The position numbers and the translations under genes were made by a program. Below the pieces are notes generated by a model. That model was not told where the DNA came from and made no database searches. It was given only the letters and a program-made list of their open reading frames with translations. From Steromphala cineraria (lineage: Eukaryota; Mollusca; Gastropoda; Trochida; Trochidae), in assembly GCA_916613615.1 (NCBI GenBank), contig OU744724.1:58046898-58110897 (forward strand): 64,000 nucleotides of DNA, read 5' to 3'. Positions 47,481 through 57,722 of this stretch are shown one piece after another (position 1 is the first letter of the stretch; each line of letters opens with the position of its first letter).

Positions 47481-49289
47481 ACATAGAAGGAGAGGACATG
47501 TCTGCATGCAATTCTCACACTTACACACTCTACACACGTTCCTAGCCTCCAGCAAGGTGCTGCATCTTCAACTGATACTTGTGAAGTGAATAGAGAAAAT
47601 AAGAAGTAGGGAGCTCAACAAATTCTGTAACAAAAATATTTGTCATTTTTCTTGATCTTCTGTATAGAAATGTAGTGAGAATGAAATATCTTAACAATTT
47701 TAAATTTTTTATTTTTGTCAAATATATTTACTTTGTTTCTAAACCGTACCTTGAAGTATTACCTAGCATGTACGTCTATTTGTCGCACAAGAATCAAAAA
47801 CAATCATTTGTTGAGTATTCAATGTTACAATGTTTTCTGGAAACCAGAACAAATGTTAAATCAATGTGGATGAATGACATTCAGTACTGGCAATGTATAC
47901 CTTTTATCTATATTATTTATATATATATCTAAAATTATTTGTCAAATATTAAAGGGCATTAAGTTTATCCTTTAGACTAAGTATATTCTTATGAAAAAAA
48001 TATATGAATTAAAATAAAATCTTATTTGATAGACATAGTTATAAAAGTATGCTTTTGATACAGAAGGTCTCATTATACTAAAACTGAAAGCATGAACCTG
48101 TTGGGCACAAGTGTCATAATTCATATAGCTCTGACCTTCATATCTGGACAACAGATGATACAAAATAGCCCGAAGTGAAATCATTATAAAAAGGAAAAAA
48201 GCCTATTAAATACTAGAATATAAAAGCTCTTGACTGGCAGTGTACAGATAGGATTCCTCATCAGTCTTACTATCATCAGTACAAGTGGAGAGACCAGAAT
48301 CTCACCTCTCCACTGCCACGGGAGAGCTAAGTTGCCGAGGTGGAGCTGTTCATCATTAGTAGTAGGTCACTGTAGTGGAAGTAACACATAGCAATTATGG
48401 TTCAGTACCTTCACACTTCGTGTTAATATGTCAAACTCACACAATAATAATTGCTATCTTCTGTAGTTGTGTACTTATCGGAATCATTTGTGGATAAAGT
48501 AATCAGAACTGACATTTGTTGAGTCAAATTATTTAAATAGAAAAATATGCAAAAATGTTAGGAAATATTATATTGATGTATCTTCTTAAGGAAAATGCCA
48601 GCCATGATTGAAGAAGATCCAAAATAATAAAAACATATGACAAGGATAAAAAGATATAAAATTATGCTGTGATATACTCCACATGACTAATTGATTCCAT
48701 TAAAGAGGAAGTAGAGAAGAAGTTAATAAGTGAATAAAGTGTTATTGATTAGGTATAAGGATGAACCATTTAAGCAAGGATTTATGCACTTATCAAATTG
48801 AGATGCTATTTTCCACATGGCTGTTCATATTCAGTGCATGGCATCATCAACGGCGCTATGGATCTTAGTTGCAAGGTACAGGTGCTTGAACAGTACTCTG
48901 AAGATGACATGAGACATTTAGGAGATAACCTTGCAAGACAACCCACAACTGCAGAAGGGAGATCGGCAAATCGATGATGTACTGCAAGCTTGGTTTTGCT
49001 GCGAAGGGATTTCATATGCTTAGTGGCCTTGACTTGCTCAAAGTCTCTGACAACTCGTTTTATAGTTACATTCAAAATTCATAATTCTGTTAATTAAGGT
49101 TGATTAGAGGGATTTTGCTCATTAAAATTTTGCCATTTAGCAAAATGAGAATTTGATTTCAAAATTGTTAACTGTGTGTATTTGGGTTAAGAAATTTCTC
49201 TTAGTAGCAAAACAACAATTACTTTCTTAGATAATGAGGTTGGTTCTGTTATGGCCTCCTAGAATAAATGATCAGCTTAATTTTTGTAA
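47481..49289. other. Intronic sequence, no recognised gene
   Basis: A short perfect hairpin (GTGGAGAG ... CTCTCCAC) lies near 48284-48312. The segment 48825-49075 is open on the minus strand (89 residues with ATG and stop) and on the plus strand (HGIINGAMDLSCKVQVLEQY...), neither identified. Other frames are AT-driven. Confidence 0.35.
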
Positions 49290-49860
49290 GTCAGAAAAAT
49301 GACCAATAGTCTGCAATCAAATATGGCTATGTTGCCTGTTGCCCGTTGCCTTATTTTTGAGATTTGACTAGTGGAGAATTTGATTTTTTCCTCATTTACC
49401 TGTAAGCATTTGGGTTAAGAAATGTTTTTAGTGGCAAGTCAACAATTACTCTTTGATAGTTTGGTTCATCCCATTATGACCACTCAGAATGATTTGGTAC
49501 ATATGAATTATCAACTTAATTATTGTTAGTCAGAAAAATGACAAAGGTCTGCACCCAATGTTGTTAAGTGCCTGTTGCTAAAGTATGCAGTGACTTTGCA
49601 TCAAGGTTCCGGGTTGGCTGAAAATGACAAAGGTCTGCACCCAATGTGGTTATGTTGCCTGTTGCCTATGAAAGCAGTCACTTTGCACAAAGATGACAAA
49701 GGTCTGCACCCAATGTGGTTTTGTTGCCTGTTGCCTATGTATGGAGTGACTTTGCACCAAGGTTCCGGGTTGACTGAAAATGACAAAGGTCTGCACCCAA
49801 TGTGGTTGTGTTGCCTGTTGCCTATGAAAGCAGTGACTTTGCACCAAGATTACGAGTTGA
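49290..49860. repeat. Irregular tandem repeat, 70-90 bp units
   Basis: AATGACAAAGGTCTGCACCC, AATGTGGTTATGTTGCCTG, TTGCCTATGAAAGCAGT and GACTTTGCACCAAGGTTCCG recur four to five times. A longer, diverged unit (GTCAGAAAAATGAC) precedes them. The open frames on both strands here come from the repeat. Confidence 0.85.
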
Positions 49861-49861
49861 C

Positions 49862-50110
49862 TGCAATGACCGAGTGCAAGCCCTGGAGATACTGTCCAGA
49901 CGAGAGCTGGAGGGGACTGCTGTACATTATCCTGATGGGGTAATCGTGGAGGAGGAGAGGACCAGCTTCATGAATACACGATCAATACTGGACCAGCTAA
50001 ATGCTTTAAACATACATGCATCCACATTAGATAGATTGCTGACAGTCGCTAATGAGATTGCCAAGGCTTTTTTATGCATGTTTTCAAAGATGGAAGCGTT
50101 TGAAAACCAC
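49862..50110 (+). other. Coding-like segment with a consensus donor, unidentified
   Basis: Downstream of the 49290-49860 repeat the + frame reads RVQALEILSRRELEGTAVHY, PDGVIVEEERTSFMNTRSIL and DQLNALNIHASTLDRLL, with helical, charged composition. It reaches KMEAFENH, followed at once by GTAAGC (50111), a good donor. The left boundary is unclear; the AG in GTGCAAG|CCC or CACCAAG|ATT could be an acceptor. The segment would leave in phase 0, which does not fit a cassette between TRIM9 exons B and C. It may be an exon of another gene or a transposon-derived fragment. Confidence 0.25.
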
Positions 50111-50195
50111 GTAAGCTGCCTTCGGCTCTGTTTGATTGGATCAAGGAGTTCTTGTTCGCCTGAATCAATTGAGTGAGGAATTGCTTTGCATACTC

Positions 50196-50790
50196 CTAAA
50201 AAACACATTCACTAACAATGGTTCAAGCAGTCGCTGCTGATTTGCTGGAATTATTACCTTGTGAAGATATGGGCATGTATCTTACTGCCAGGAGTTGCCA
50301 ATGATGAAATGATACTCCTATAAAAGAAATTCACTAATAAAAATGGTTCAAGCAGTCGTATGTTCCAATGCTGTGGTGCTGGAGTTATTATCTTGTGGTG
50401 ATATGGGCACCTTACTGCCAGGAGTTACCAATGATGAAATAATACTCCTATATAAGAAGTTCACTAACAATGGTTCGAGCAGTCGTATGTTCCAATGCTG
50501 TGGTGCTGGAGTTATTATCTTGTGATAAGGGCACCTCACGGCCAGGAGTTGCCAATGATGAAATAAAACTCCTAAAAAACAAACTCACTAACAATGGTTC
50601 TAGCAATCGTATGTTCCACTACTGTTGGGCAGGAAATATTATCTTGTGAAGATATTGGCATGTAACTAACTGCTAAAAAACAAATTCATTAACAACGGTT
50701 CAAGCAGTCATATGGTCCAATGCTGTTGGGCTAGACCTTGTGAAGATATGGGCATCAAACTTCCAGGAATTTGCCAATGATGAGATAATA
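50196..50790. repeat. Tandem repeat of about 120 bp, five units
   Basis: TCACTAACAATGGTTCAAGC, AGTCGTATGTTCCAATGCTG, GGAGTTATTATCTTGTG and AGGAGTTGCCAATGATGAAA recur five times with indels. Some units remain open in the same frame, but stops differ among units, so I treat it as non-coding. Confidence 0.88.
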
Positions 50791-51849
50791 GAATAATCAT
50801 ATTGTTTCTGCCCAAATCCAATTTTGATTTGCATTGACAATATCATTGAGTATACATTGAGAAACAGGTTTGAATCGATAAAATCAAAATTTCAGATTTG
50901 ATTTATTGAATGAACAAAAATTCAGAATATACCTTTAAACTTAAAAAAAAAAATTAAACTTGACATATAAAATCTTGAAAGGATTAACTAAAATGATGTA
51001 ATCACATATGGTAAGTCAATTTTACTGCAATATCTACTTATCTGAAAACATTTATTTCAATTTCACTTATATTCTACACAGTTATCCATTCAGACAGATT
51101 TGAGTACAGGTTCGGATCAATAACATTGACATATGCTCCAAGTAACATCGAGGGCTCCAACTAGAGCATCAAGTATGTGGAATCACCAGAAGAATCGATA
51201 TTCAATAAAGGCTGAGAATGGAACATGCCTGTCTCCTTTGCATGTAGTCTCATCACTTTTTGAAGACATTGCACTTTTCTTGGACCCCCTCTCTTCACTT
51301 CCTGAATTGGCACTCGTTGCTCCAAGTTCCTTGTGCAAGGACCATTTAGATATCATGTTGGATGTAGGATATAATTTTTTTTCTAAATATTGCCTATCTT
51401 GGGTGCCCTCAGAGCTTTCAGTTCTAAGTTCTCTCAGTCTCTAAGTTGAGCAAGGATCATCTAGATATTACGTTAAAGGATATGTCTTTCAGGGAATATT
51501 TCTGAAAAAAATGACACCCTTGAACAGCAGATTCTTTTGGCCATTGCTAATCTTCTGGAGACCTTCTCTTTCTGTATTGGGACTCTCAGCTCTCATTGCC
51601 CTAGTTGGCACTCTCCAAGACTCTCTGAAGCTCATTGGTATCTTTCATTGCAAAAACTCGCACATTTTAAGACAGTATGTTTCGTAAAAGATTTCCAGAA
51701 ACACAATATGTAAATGACATCGTTGAACTGCAGATATCTTTGGCCATTGCCCTTCTGTTAGACATTTTCCCCATCACTTCCTATGATATCTTTTTCAGAT
51801 CTCAATACCTGCAAACTGTTTGAGTTGCATTCTAGAAGTTGGTGGTATA
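50791..51849. other. Intronic sequence with faint internal repetition
   Basis: Weakly similar phrases (TTGCACTTTTCTTGG / TTTGGCCATTGC, GGCACTC.TTGCTCC / TTGGCACTCTCC) suggest an old tandem repeat. The frame at 51133-51444 overlaps it and is not recognised. Confidence 0.35.
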
Positions 51850-52000
51850 AGGAAGAAAGACAAAGCGAAAATCTGTGGATGAACAACTTCTTTATGTGAC
51901 AGTAGCAACGTTTCTTTTTAGATCCTTATACTGTGTACACAGAATCGTCGATACTGCCAAATAAAAAAGTTCTTCATCCATAGAATTTATCTTTTTCTTC
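51850..52000. repeat. Inverted pair of the dispersed repeat tail
   Basis: About 60 bp at 51850-51910 (GGAAGAAAGAC, GTGGATGAACAACTTC, TTTATGTGACAGTAG) is an imperfect reverse complement of 51945-52000 (GATACTGCC, AAATAAAAAAGTTCTTCATC, CATAGAA, TTTTTCTTCC). The right arm resembles the repeat tails at 2388 and 54088. Confidence 0.75.
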
Positions 52001-52249
52001 CACAAAACCCATGTGGACACTCTGCAGACATCCTTGAAGTTCTTGGTGACTTACATTGTAAAAACTTATGAAGGAAATCACCTCACAAAATATACAGGTT
52101 CAATTTTCAACACTGTGCATTCTCTCAGATGTAGCTTATCATCAGTGTATCCCTAACAGTTGTTTTATTTTTTCACAGAAAGATTTTAATCAAAACATTC
52201 TAAATGACAAATGCAACTGTGCCAGGTTACTAAGATTCTTTCAAATTCA

Positions 52250-53060
52250 ACATAGCATCAGACCTACAAGTTATAATCCTAAGAGATGTTCAGATATTTT
52301 AACAAAGATGTTTTATAAACATACATATATTTATACTGAAATACTTGTGTTACTGTGGGATCTATATTGCAAAGTGAAGACAGGACAGATTCCCCCTATG
52401 AGATGTTCAGATATTTTTAGAAAGATGTTTTATAAACATTTCCTGAAATACTTGTATTATTGTCAGCCAATGTCAGGATCTATATTTAAGGTGATAACAG
52501 GACAGATTCAGGTGTTCAGACGTTCAAGAATGATGTTTTATCAAATATTTCCTAAAAAACTTTGTCAGGGTCTTTACTTTAAGGCGAAGACAGGACAGAT
52601 TCTCCCTATGCAATTTTCAGATCTTCAAGAAAGATGTTTTATCAAATATTTCCTAAAAAATATCAGGATCTTTTCTTGAAGGTGAAAACAGGACAGATTC
52701 TCCCTATCAATGTCCAGATGATTTAAGAAAGAAGTTTTATCAAATATTTCCTGAACCAAAATTGTATTACTGTTGGATCTATATTTGAATGTTCTACCTG
52801 TTTTCCTACGTCTATGAGATGTTCAGATATTAAAGAAAGATGTTTCATAATTTTGTCAGGATCTTTACTTGAAGGTGAAAACAGAACAGATTCTATATTT
52901 AAGGTGATAACAGGACATTTCCCCTGTATGAGATTTTCAGATATTCAAGAAAGATGTTTTATCAGATATTTCCTAAAAAATGTCAGGGTCTTTATTCAAA
53001 TGTGAAAACAGGACAGATTTTCCCTATGCGATGTCCAGATATTTTAAGACAGATTAAACA
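52250..53060. repeat. Degenerate tandem repeat of roughly 110 bp
   Basis: GATGTTCAGATATTTTAAG, AAAGATGTTTTATCAAATAT, TTCCTGAA, AGGATCTATATTTGAAGG and GAAAACAGGACAGATTC recur about seven times in varying order. The 203-residue frame at 52068-52679 is assembled from these units and has no recognisable domain. Confidence 0.85.
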
Positions 53061-54087
53061 TTTCCTGAACACCTCTGTTTCTCTGAATCTATATTTAAAA
53101 GCCTAGATTGGTTGGAGGAGATGAGAGGTGTATGTTTGTATGGATTACACCTTGACAGGAAACATTGCCTCTACATAACACCTGCCTCGAGGGATATCTG
53201 ATTCTGTACATGTGATTACACACACCACGTGTTTATTTAACCACGTATTTGATGAAATCGTCTTACCACAAGCATATGATTATAATCTGATGTTCCCGGC
53301 CATGATTAAACATTCATCAATGGCCGCCTCCATCATACCAGCTGTGGGAATAAAACTTTTTTTTTCAAACGAAAAAATGTCTTTCAATTTATTTTGCTGG
53401 CAGGTTGTTGAATCAATTTGATGTGAATGCCAACATCGTTGCAATTCAGATTATAATGACTTCCTTTGCTGGAAAGATGAAGTGATATTCTAGTTAATAC
53501 GAGATTTTGTGAATGTGTTTCATTTTTAATATTAATTGCTAAATCAATGTAGAGTAGACCCCCTTCCGATACTGTTTGTGAGGCAGATTATTTATTTGCA
53601 CGTCAAACTGTTGTTTTCGTATCTTTCACTGCATGAATATTTTTTATCCTAGAATAGAGAGAGCGATATTAACTTGTAGCAATTATGTGCATGCCAGTCA
53701 AGGAATGATATCAAAATAACTGTGATGTCATCAAAAGTCTTTTAGCGTAATGATGATAGTTTTAATAAATCGACTGGGTAATCATTCTAATTATATAAAA
53801 ATTTCATGGTATGTTTTTTCTGAATGTGAAAGCGTCATTAAGACTTGTTTATATTGGGTTTTTTTGTAAATGGCATTTTACTTGAATTAATTTCCAAATA
53901 GTAAGTGAAAACATTTCCAGAATATTTTAAGATAAGATGAGATAATTCTTTATTGCCCGTTAAGGAATTTGTGTTACATTTAAGTGAGCATGAAATTCAA
54001 AATTATGTACATAATTTTGATAGATTCTCTTTTTTTTAAGTTGTTTGAAGAGCATTTGAAAGTTTGTGAGGCTTGAAAACGATTTAA
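53061..54087. other. Intronic sequence, no gene seen
   Basis: The part 53110-53350 is more complex than its surroundings (ACACACCACGTGTTTATTTA, CAATGGCCGCCTCCATCATA) and could hold a conserved element, but no exon is supported. Confidence 0.4.
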
Positions 54088-54165
54088 GGATCTATACCGA
54101 AATGTCACTACTCTCTTCAATAAAGAAGTTGATCATCCATAAAATGCATGGTTTTTCTAGCTTCT
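54088..54165 (+). repeat. Dispersed repeat tail, second copy
   Basis: GATCTATACCGAAATGTCAC, TCAATAAAGAAGTTGATCAT and CCATAAAAT follow the same order as 2388-2460. It lies about 230 bp before exon C. Confidence 0.5.
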
Positions 54166-54390
54166 CTGTTGCTTGATTCTCTAAAGGACCAGATTTTGTG
54201 AAGAGGATTCCTTTTAAATTTGATAACCTTTGACTCTAGGTTGAATTATTTTTCAATTTAATTTGCTGAAATAAGCTTTATATCATTGGTCAATTCAACA
54301 CATTATATTTGATGACCTAGGAAACATTGAATATGAAATTTAGCATTAAGTATTATTTAATTTTACTTAACTTTTTGTCTATCCATTCAG

Positions 54391-54530
54391 CTCCGGGCCA
54401 GCCGTTCATCATCCCGGAGGAGTGCAGTGCAGAGAACAACAGTGTCACCATCGCATGGCAGCCGTTCCCAGCCAGTGTCGTGGAGGCGTACACTCTCGAG
54501 TTGGATGACGGCAATCAGGGAGATTTCAGG
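54391..54530 (+). CDS. TRIM9: TRIM9/TRIM67-like, exon C: first half of the fibronectin type III domain
   Basis: The exon is 140 nt (2 nt, then 46 codons), entering in phase 1 after TATCCATTCAG and leaving in phase 0 at TTCAGG|GTCAGT. The first codon, shared with exon B, is Ala. The protein starts PGQPFIIPEECSAENNSVTI, continues AWQPFPASVVEAYTLEL and ends DDGNQGDFR. It matches the TRIM9 FN3 start, with EEC, the N-N-S-x-T-[IL]-[AS]-W strand and the family signature [YI]-x-LELDDGN-x-G-x-FR. The FN3 domain lies between the COS box and SPRY domain. The 3' half of this exon with its donor is repeated three more times downstream. Confidence 0.94.
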
Positions 54531-54616
54531 GTCAGTTGTAGAACATGTATACCCTCGAAAGTATATACCCTCGTTTATTAATAACAATATTGGGGAAATA
54601 ATTAATAATAGTATAA

Positions 54617-54685
54617 CCGTTCCCAGCCAGTGTGGTGGAGGCGTACCCTCTCGAGTTGGACGACGGGAATCAGGGAGATTTCAGG
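54617..54685 (+). pseudogene. Copy 1 of the exon C 3' half with donor
   Basis: It encodes PFPASVVEAYPLELDDGNQG then DFR in an intact frame, followed by the same donor AGG|GTCAGT (54686). One residue differs (Pro for Thr). It starts mid-exon, 155 bp after the matching point in the real exon. The preceding CCGTTCCCAG|CC could act as a weak acceptor; joined to exon B it would keep frame but delete the first half of FN3. Confidence 0.92.
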
Positions 54686-54755
54686 GTCAGTTGTAGAACA
54701 TGTATACCCTCGTACATTGATAACAATATTGGGGAAATAATTAATAATAGTATAA

Positions 54756-54824
54756 CCGTTCCCAGCCAGTGTGGTGGAGGCGTACACTCTCGAGTTGGAC
54801 GACGAGAATCAGGGAGATTTCAGG
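54756..54824 (+). pseudogene. Copy 2 of the exon C 3' half with donor
   Basis: It encodes PFPASVVEAYTLELDDENQG then DFR, intact, with donor AGG|GTCAGT (54825). One residue differs (Glu for Gly). It lies 139 bp after copy 1, with nearly identical intervening AATATTGGGGAAATAATTAA sequence. Confidence 0.92.
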
Positions 54825-54880
54825 GTCAGTTGTAGAACATGCATGTATGTTTATTAAGGTTTGAGTGAAAATTAAAAATG

Positions 54881-54904
54881 GACAACGGCAATCGAGATTT
54901 CAGG
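54881..54904 (+). pseudogene. Copy 3, short remnant of the exon C 3' end with donor
   Basis: GACAACGGCAATC then GAGATTTCAGG followed by GTCAGT (54905). It retains eight codons (DNGNRDFR) with one codon deleted relative to the exon. Confidence 0.85.
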
Positions 54905-54905
54905 G

Positions 54906-55489
54906 TCAGTTTTAGTCTTTTTTTTACCCTTCATTTTAATTTTCCGTCTCCTATTCTGTATTTTGTTTTCATTTCATAAACCATTTCCATGAGAATTTAA
55001 ATACAGTCTATTTGAAGTTGGACAAAAAAATTACTGATAAAAAGCAATGAATGTGAAAGGACAAATTGATCGACATATTCATATGAAGAAATAATAAGAA
55101 TTTATATTATTTAACACTTATTTCATTACCTGTGAATAGAATCAGACTTGAGAATGATATGAGTCAGTTCCTTGTTATTAGATTTAAGTATTGAGCAATA
55201 AAGACAGTTTATCTGTGTTAAACCATAAAAATGAACCCAGCTGAGTTTGACTGGTGAAGAACAGGAAAAAAATAGATTCGCTAGTCATGGGTCATCAACA
55301 AGATTGGCAATAAATATCTTTTTTGGAAGGAAGTTGGATAGACTGAGACAGATTGTCTGTAGGAAACAATAAAAGGGATTGAAGGACTTCCAGTTGTGGG
55401 GAAAAAACTGAAAAATGAGGATAATAATTGACAGTTGATTTGAAGGTAATGCCTGCAAGTGATTGAGCTGTTAATTGTAATGGAGGGAG
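54906..55489. other. Intronic sequence, no gene seen
   Basis: AT-rich, with no supported feature. Confidence 0.45.
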
Positions 55490-55690
55490 ACTTAGCACAT
55501 CATACGATTTCATTGTTATCACCTAGCACATCATACGATTTCATTGTTATAACCTAGCACATCATACGATTTCATTGTTATAACCTAGCACATCATATGA
55601 TTTCATTGTAATAACCTAGCACATCATATGATTTCATTGTTATAACCTAGCACATCATATGATTTCATTGTTATAACCTAGCACATCATG
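55490..55690. repeat. 31-bp tandem repeat, about 6.5 units
   Basis: CCTAGCACATCATACGATTTC then ATTGTTATAA repeats with a 31-bp step (for example 55522 and 55553). Only CGA/TGA and a few other substitutions occur, so the array is young. Confidence 0.97.
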
Positions 55691-55900
55691 CGATGGGGCT
55701 TCTCATAATGATGTCCTGTAAATATAAACTTTATTGTATTCATGTATTGAACTTTTAACATTTAAATTTAAGTTTGAGAAGATTGACACTGCTGTATTTA
55801 GGCGTATAGGGAGGTTATTATTTTTATGAATAAAATGTTTTTTTAGTGATCAATATAGATCAATATCTTTAAAATCACAATTTTTTAACTAACTTAATAA
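55691..55900. other. AT-rich spacer
   Basis: Nothing recognised. Confidence 0.4.
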
Positions 55901-56449
55901 TCGAAAAGCAGCTAAAAGTACACATAAATGCACGACTTAGCATCGAAAAATAGCTTTACACATAAAAAATTACGAAACAGCAACATTAAAGCGACGATCA
56001 GCAATTTAAACGAGCTATTTTGTCGATGCTACGTCGTGCATTTTCGTGTACATTTTGCTGCTTTTCGTAGCGTTTCGATTTTTTCTTTGGTAGGCCTGAT
56101 AAAGGGGCATCAATTCCACCCATCAAAATAAATTTTACCACAACTAAAATTACACATCAAGAAGACTTCTTCTTCACAGAAGTGTACTAGAAGTCCCAGA
56201 TGGGCGTGGCACTGTGGGCGGGGTTAGCCTGCTATTTTGTCGATGCTACGTCGTGCATTTTCGTGTACATTTTGCTGCTTTTCGTAGCGTTTCACTTTTT
56301 TCTTTGGTAGGCCTGATAAAGGGGCATCAATTCCACCCATCAAAATAAATTTTACCACAACTAAAATTACACATCAAGAAGACTTCTTCTTCACAGAAGT
56401 GTACTAGAAGTCCCAGATGGGCGTGGCACTGTGGGCGGGGTTAGCCTGC
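55901..56449. repeat. 218-bp direct duplication preceded by an inverted copy of its start
   Basis: Two almost identical 218-bp units start at 56013 and 56231 (GCTATTTTGTCGATGCTACG, TAGGCCTGATAAAGGGGC, GATGGGCGTGGCACTGTGGG). The first about 55 bp of the unit is also present inverted at 55901-55954 with moderate divergence, so a hairpin of about 54 bp with a 58-bp loop can form. No transposase or supported gene. It looks like a terminal-inverted-repeat element whose right part was tandemly duplicated. Confidence 0.85.
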
Positions 56450-56999
56450 CTCCCCCTGGGTTTAATTACTGTCTACGTTAATTCATACTTGTTACTTGTG
56501 CCCAAGGACTGCTTTTGATTATGATATGAGGAGAGGAAATATGTTACGAATTTTCTGCAGGTGTTTATGTTTTCGTAAAGTGCTCGGTGCTTTTGAGAGA
56601 GTTTAACTTTGTGAATGATTATCAATGTTTGAATCATAAATAAGTGTTCAGAGGATAAACTTATCAAAATATAGCTTTGATTAGTGGCATATTTTTCAAA
56701 TTAAAATGCAAAAGAATCTGAAAACATTTTATGTCATGTTAAAGAATTCCAAATATTTTGCTTCACTTTCATTGACATGACACCAAACACAAACTCATGA
56801 TTCAAAAGCCTTTACAAACCAAGGGTAGCTGCTGTTGCTAAAATTACTTTATCTGTACAACAGTACTATGATAACTCTGCAGACTGGACCCTAGTGACAC
56901 AAGATTCTGACTGAAATGTAAATCATGACATATAACAGACTTGATTGCAAAATTGAATTTCATATTATGATTAAATTTGATGAATATGATGGTGATCTC
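56450..56999. other. AT-rich intronic sequence, no gene seen
   Basis: No supported feature. Confidence 0.45.
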
Positions 57000-57722
57000 T
57001 CCCTCTTTCTATATCTCCATCTCTTCTCTGAGACTCTCCATCTCTCCCTCTCTTCTCTCCTCTCTCCATCCCTCCATGTCTCTGCTCTTTCTCCATCTCT
57101 TCTCTCCATCTCTCAATCGCTTCTCTCTCTCTCTCTCCATCCCTCCATCTTGCTATCTCATCTCCATCCCTCCATCTCGCTATCTCTCAATCCCTCCATG
57201 TCTCTGCTCTTTCTCCATCTCTTCTCTCCATCTCTCCATCTTTCAATCGCTTCTCTCTCCCTCTCTCTCTCTCTCCATCCCTCCATCTTGCTATCTCATC
57301 TCCATCCCTCCATCTCGCTATCTCTCAATCCCTCCATGTCTCTGCTCTTTCTCCATCTCTTCTCTCCATCTCTCCATCTTTCAATCGCTTCTCTCTCCCT
57401 CTCTCCCTCTCTCCATCCCTCCCTCTCTCCGTCTCTTCATCTCTCCCTCTCTCCATCTCTGTCTCTCTGTCTCTCCGTCTCTTCATCTTACCCTCTTTCC
57501 CTCTCTCCCTCTCTCCATCCTTCCATCTCTCCGTCTTTTCATCTCTCCCTCTCTCCATCTCTGTCTCTCCATCTCTCTCTCTCTACTTCCTTACAATTCT
57601 CTCTGCTTCTCTCATTCGCTCCATCCCTCAATCCCTCCTCTCATCTCCATCTCTCTTCTGTTTCTCTCTATCTCTCCTCTCCTTCCTTAACTTTTCTCTC
57701 CTTGTCCCTCCTTCTCTTCTCC
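57000..57722. repeat. Pyrimidine-rich microsatellite (CTCTCTCCATCC type) with a higher-order repeat
   Basis: More than 700 bp of almost pure C/T on the + strand, built from CTCTCT, CCATC and CCCTC units. A longer block of about 170 bp (TTGCTATCTCATCTCCATCC ... TTTCAATCGCTTCTCTC) is duplicated near 57150 and 57290. The 316- and 237-residue Ser/Leu/Pro-rich frames come from this composition and are not genes. Confidence 0.95.

Larger units (their letters stand above)
33873..54390 (+). other. TRIM9-like intron between exons B and C (20,518 bp)
   Basis: The intron starts GTGAGC and ends TATCCATTCAG. It splits a codon after the first base; G plus CT gives Ala. It is filled mainly with tandem arrays and a 27-bp-TIR transposon, listed separately. 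I recognise no extra TRIM9 exon in it. Confidence 0.85.

Noticed and set aside
48806..49075. 89-residue minus-strand frame with ATG and stop
   Set aside because: The plus strand is also open over most of it and neither translation matches a family I know; too ambiguous to call a gene.
52068..52679. 203-residue frame
   Set aside because: Built from degenerate tandem units of roughly 110 bp; no domain and no consistent frame between units.
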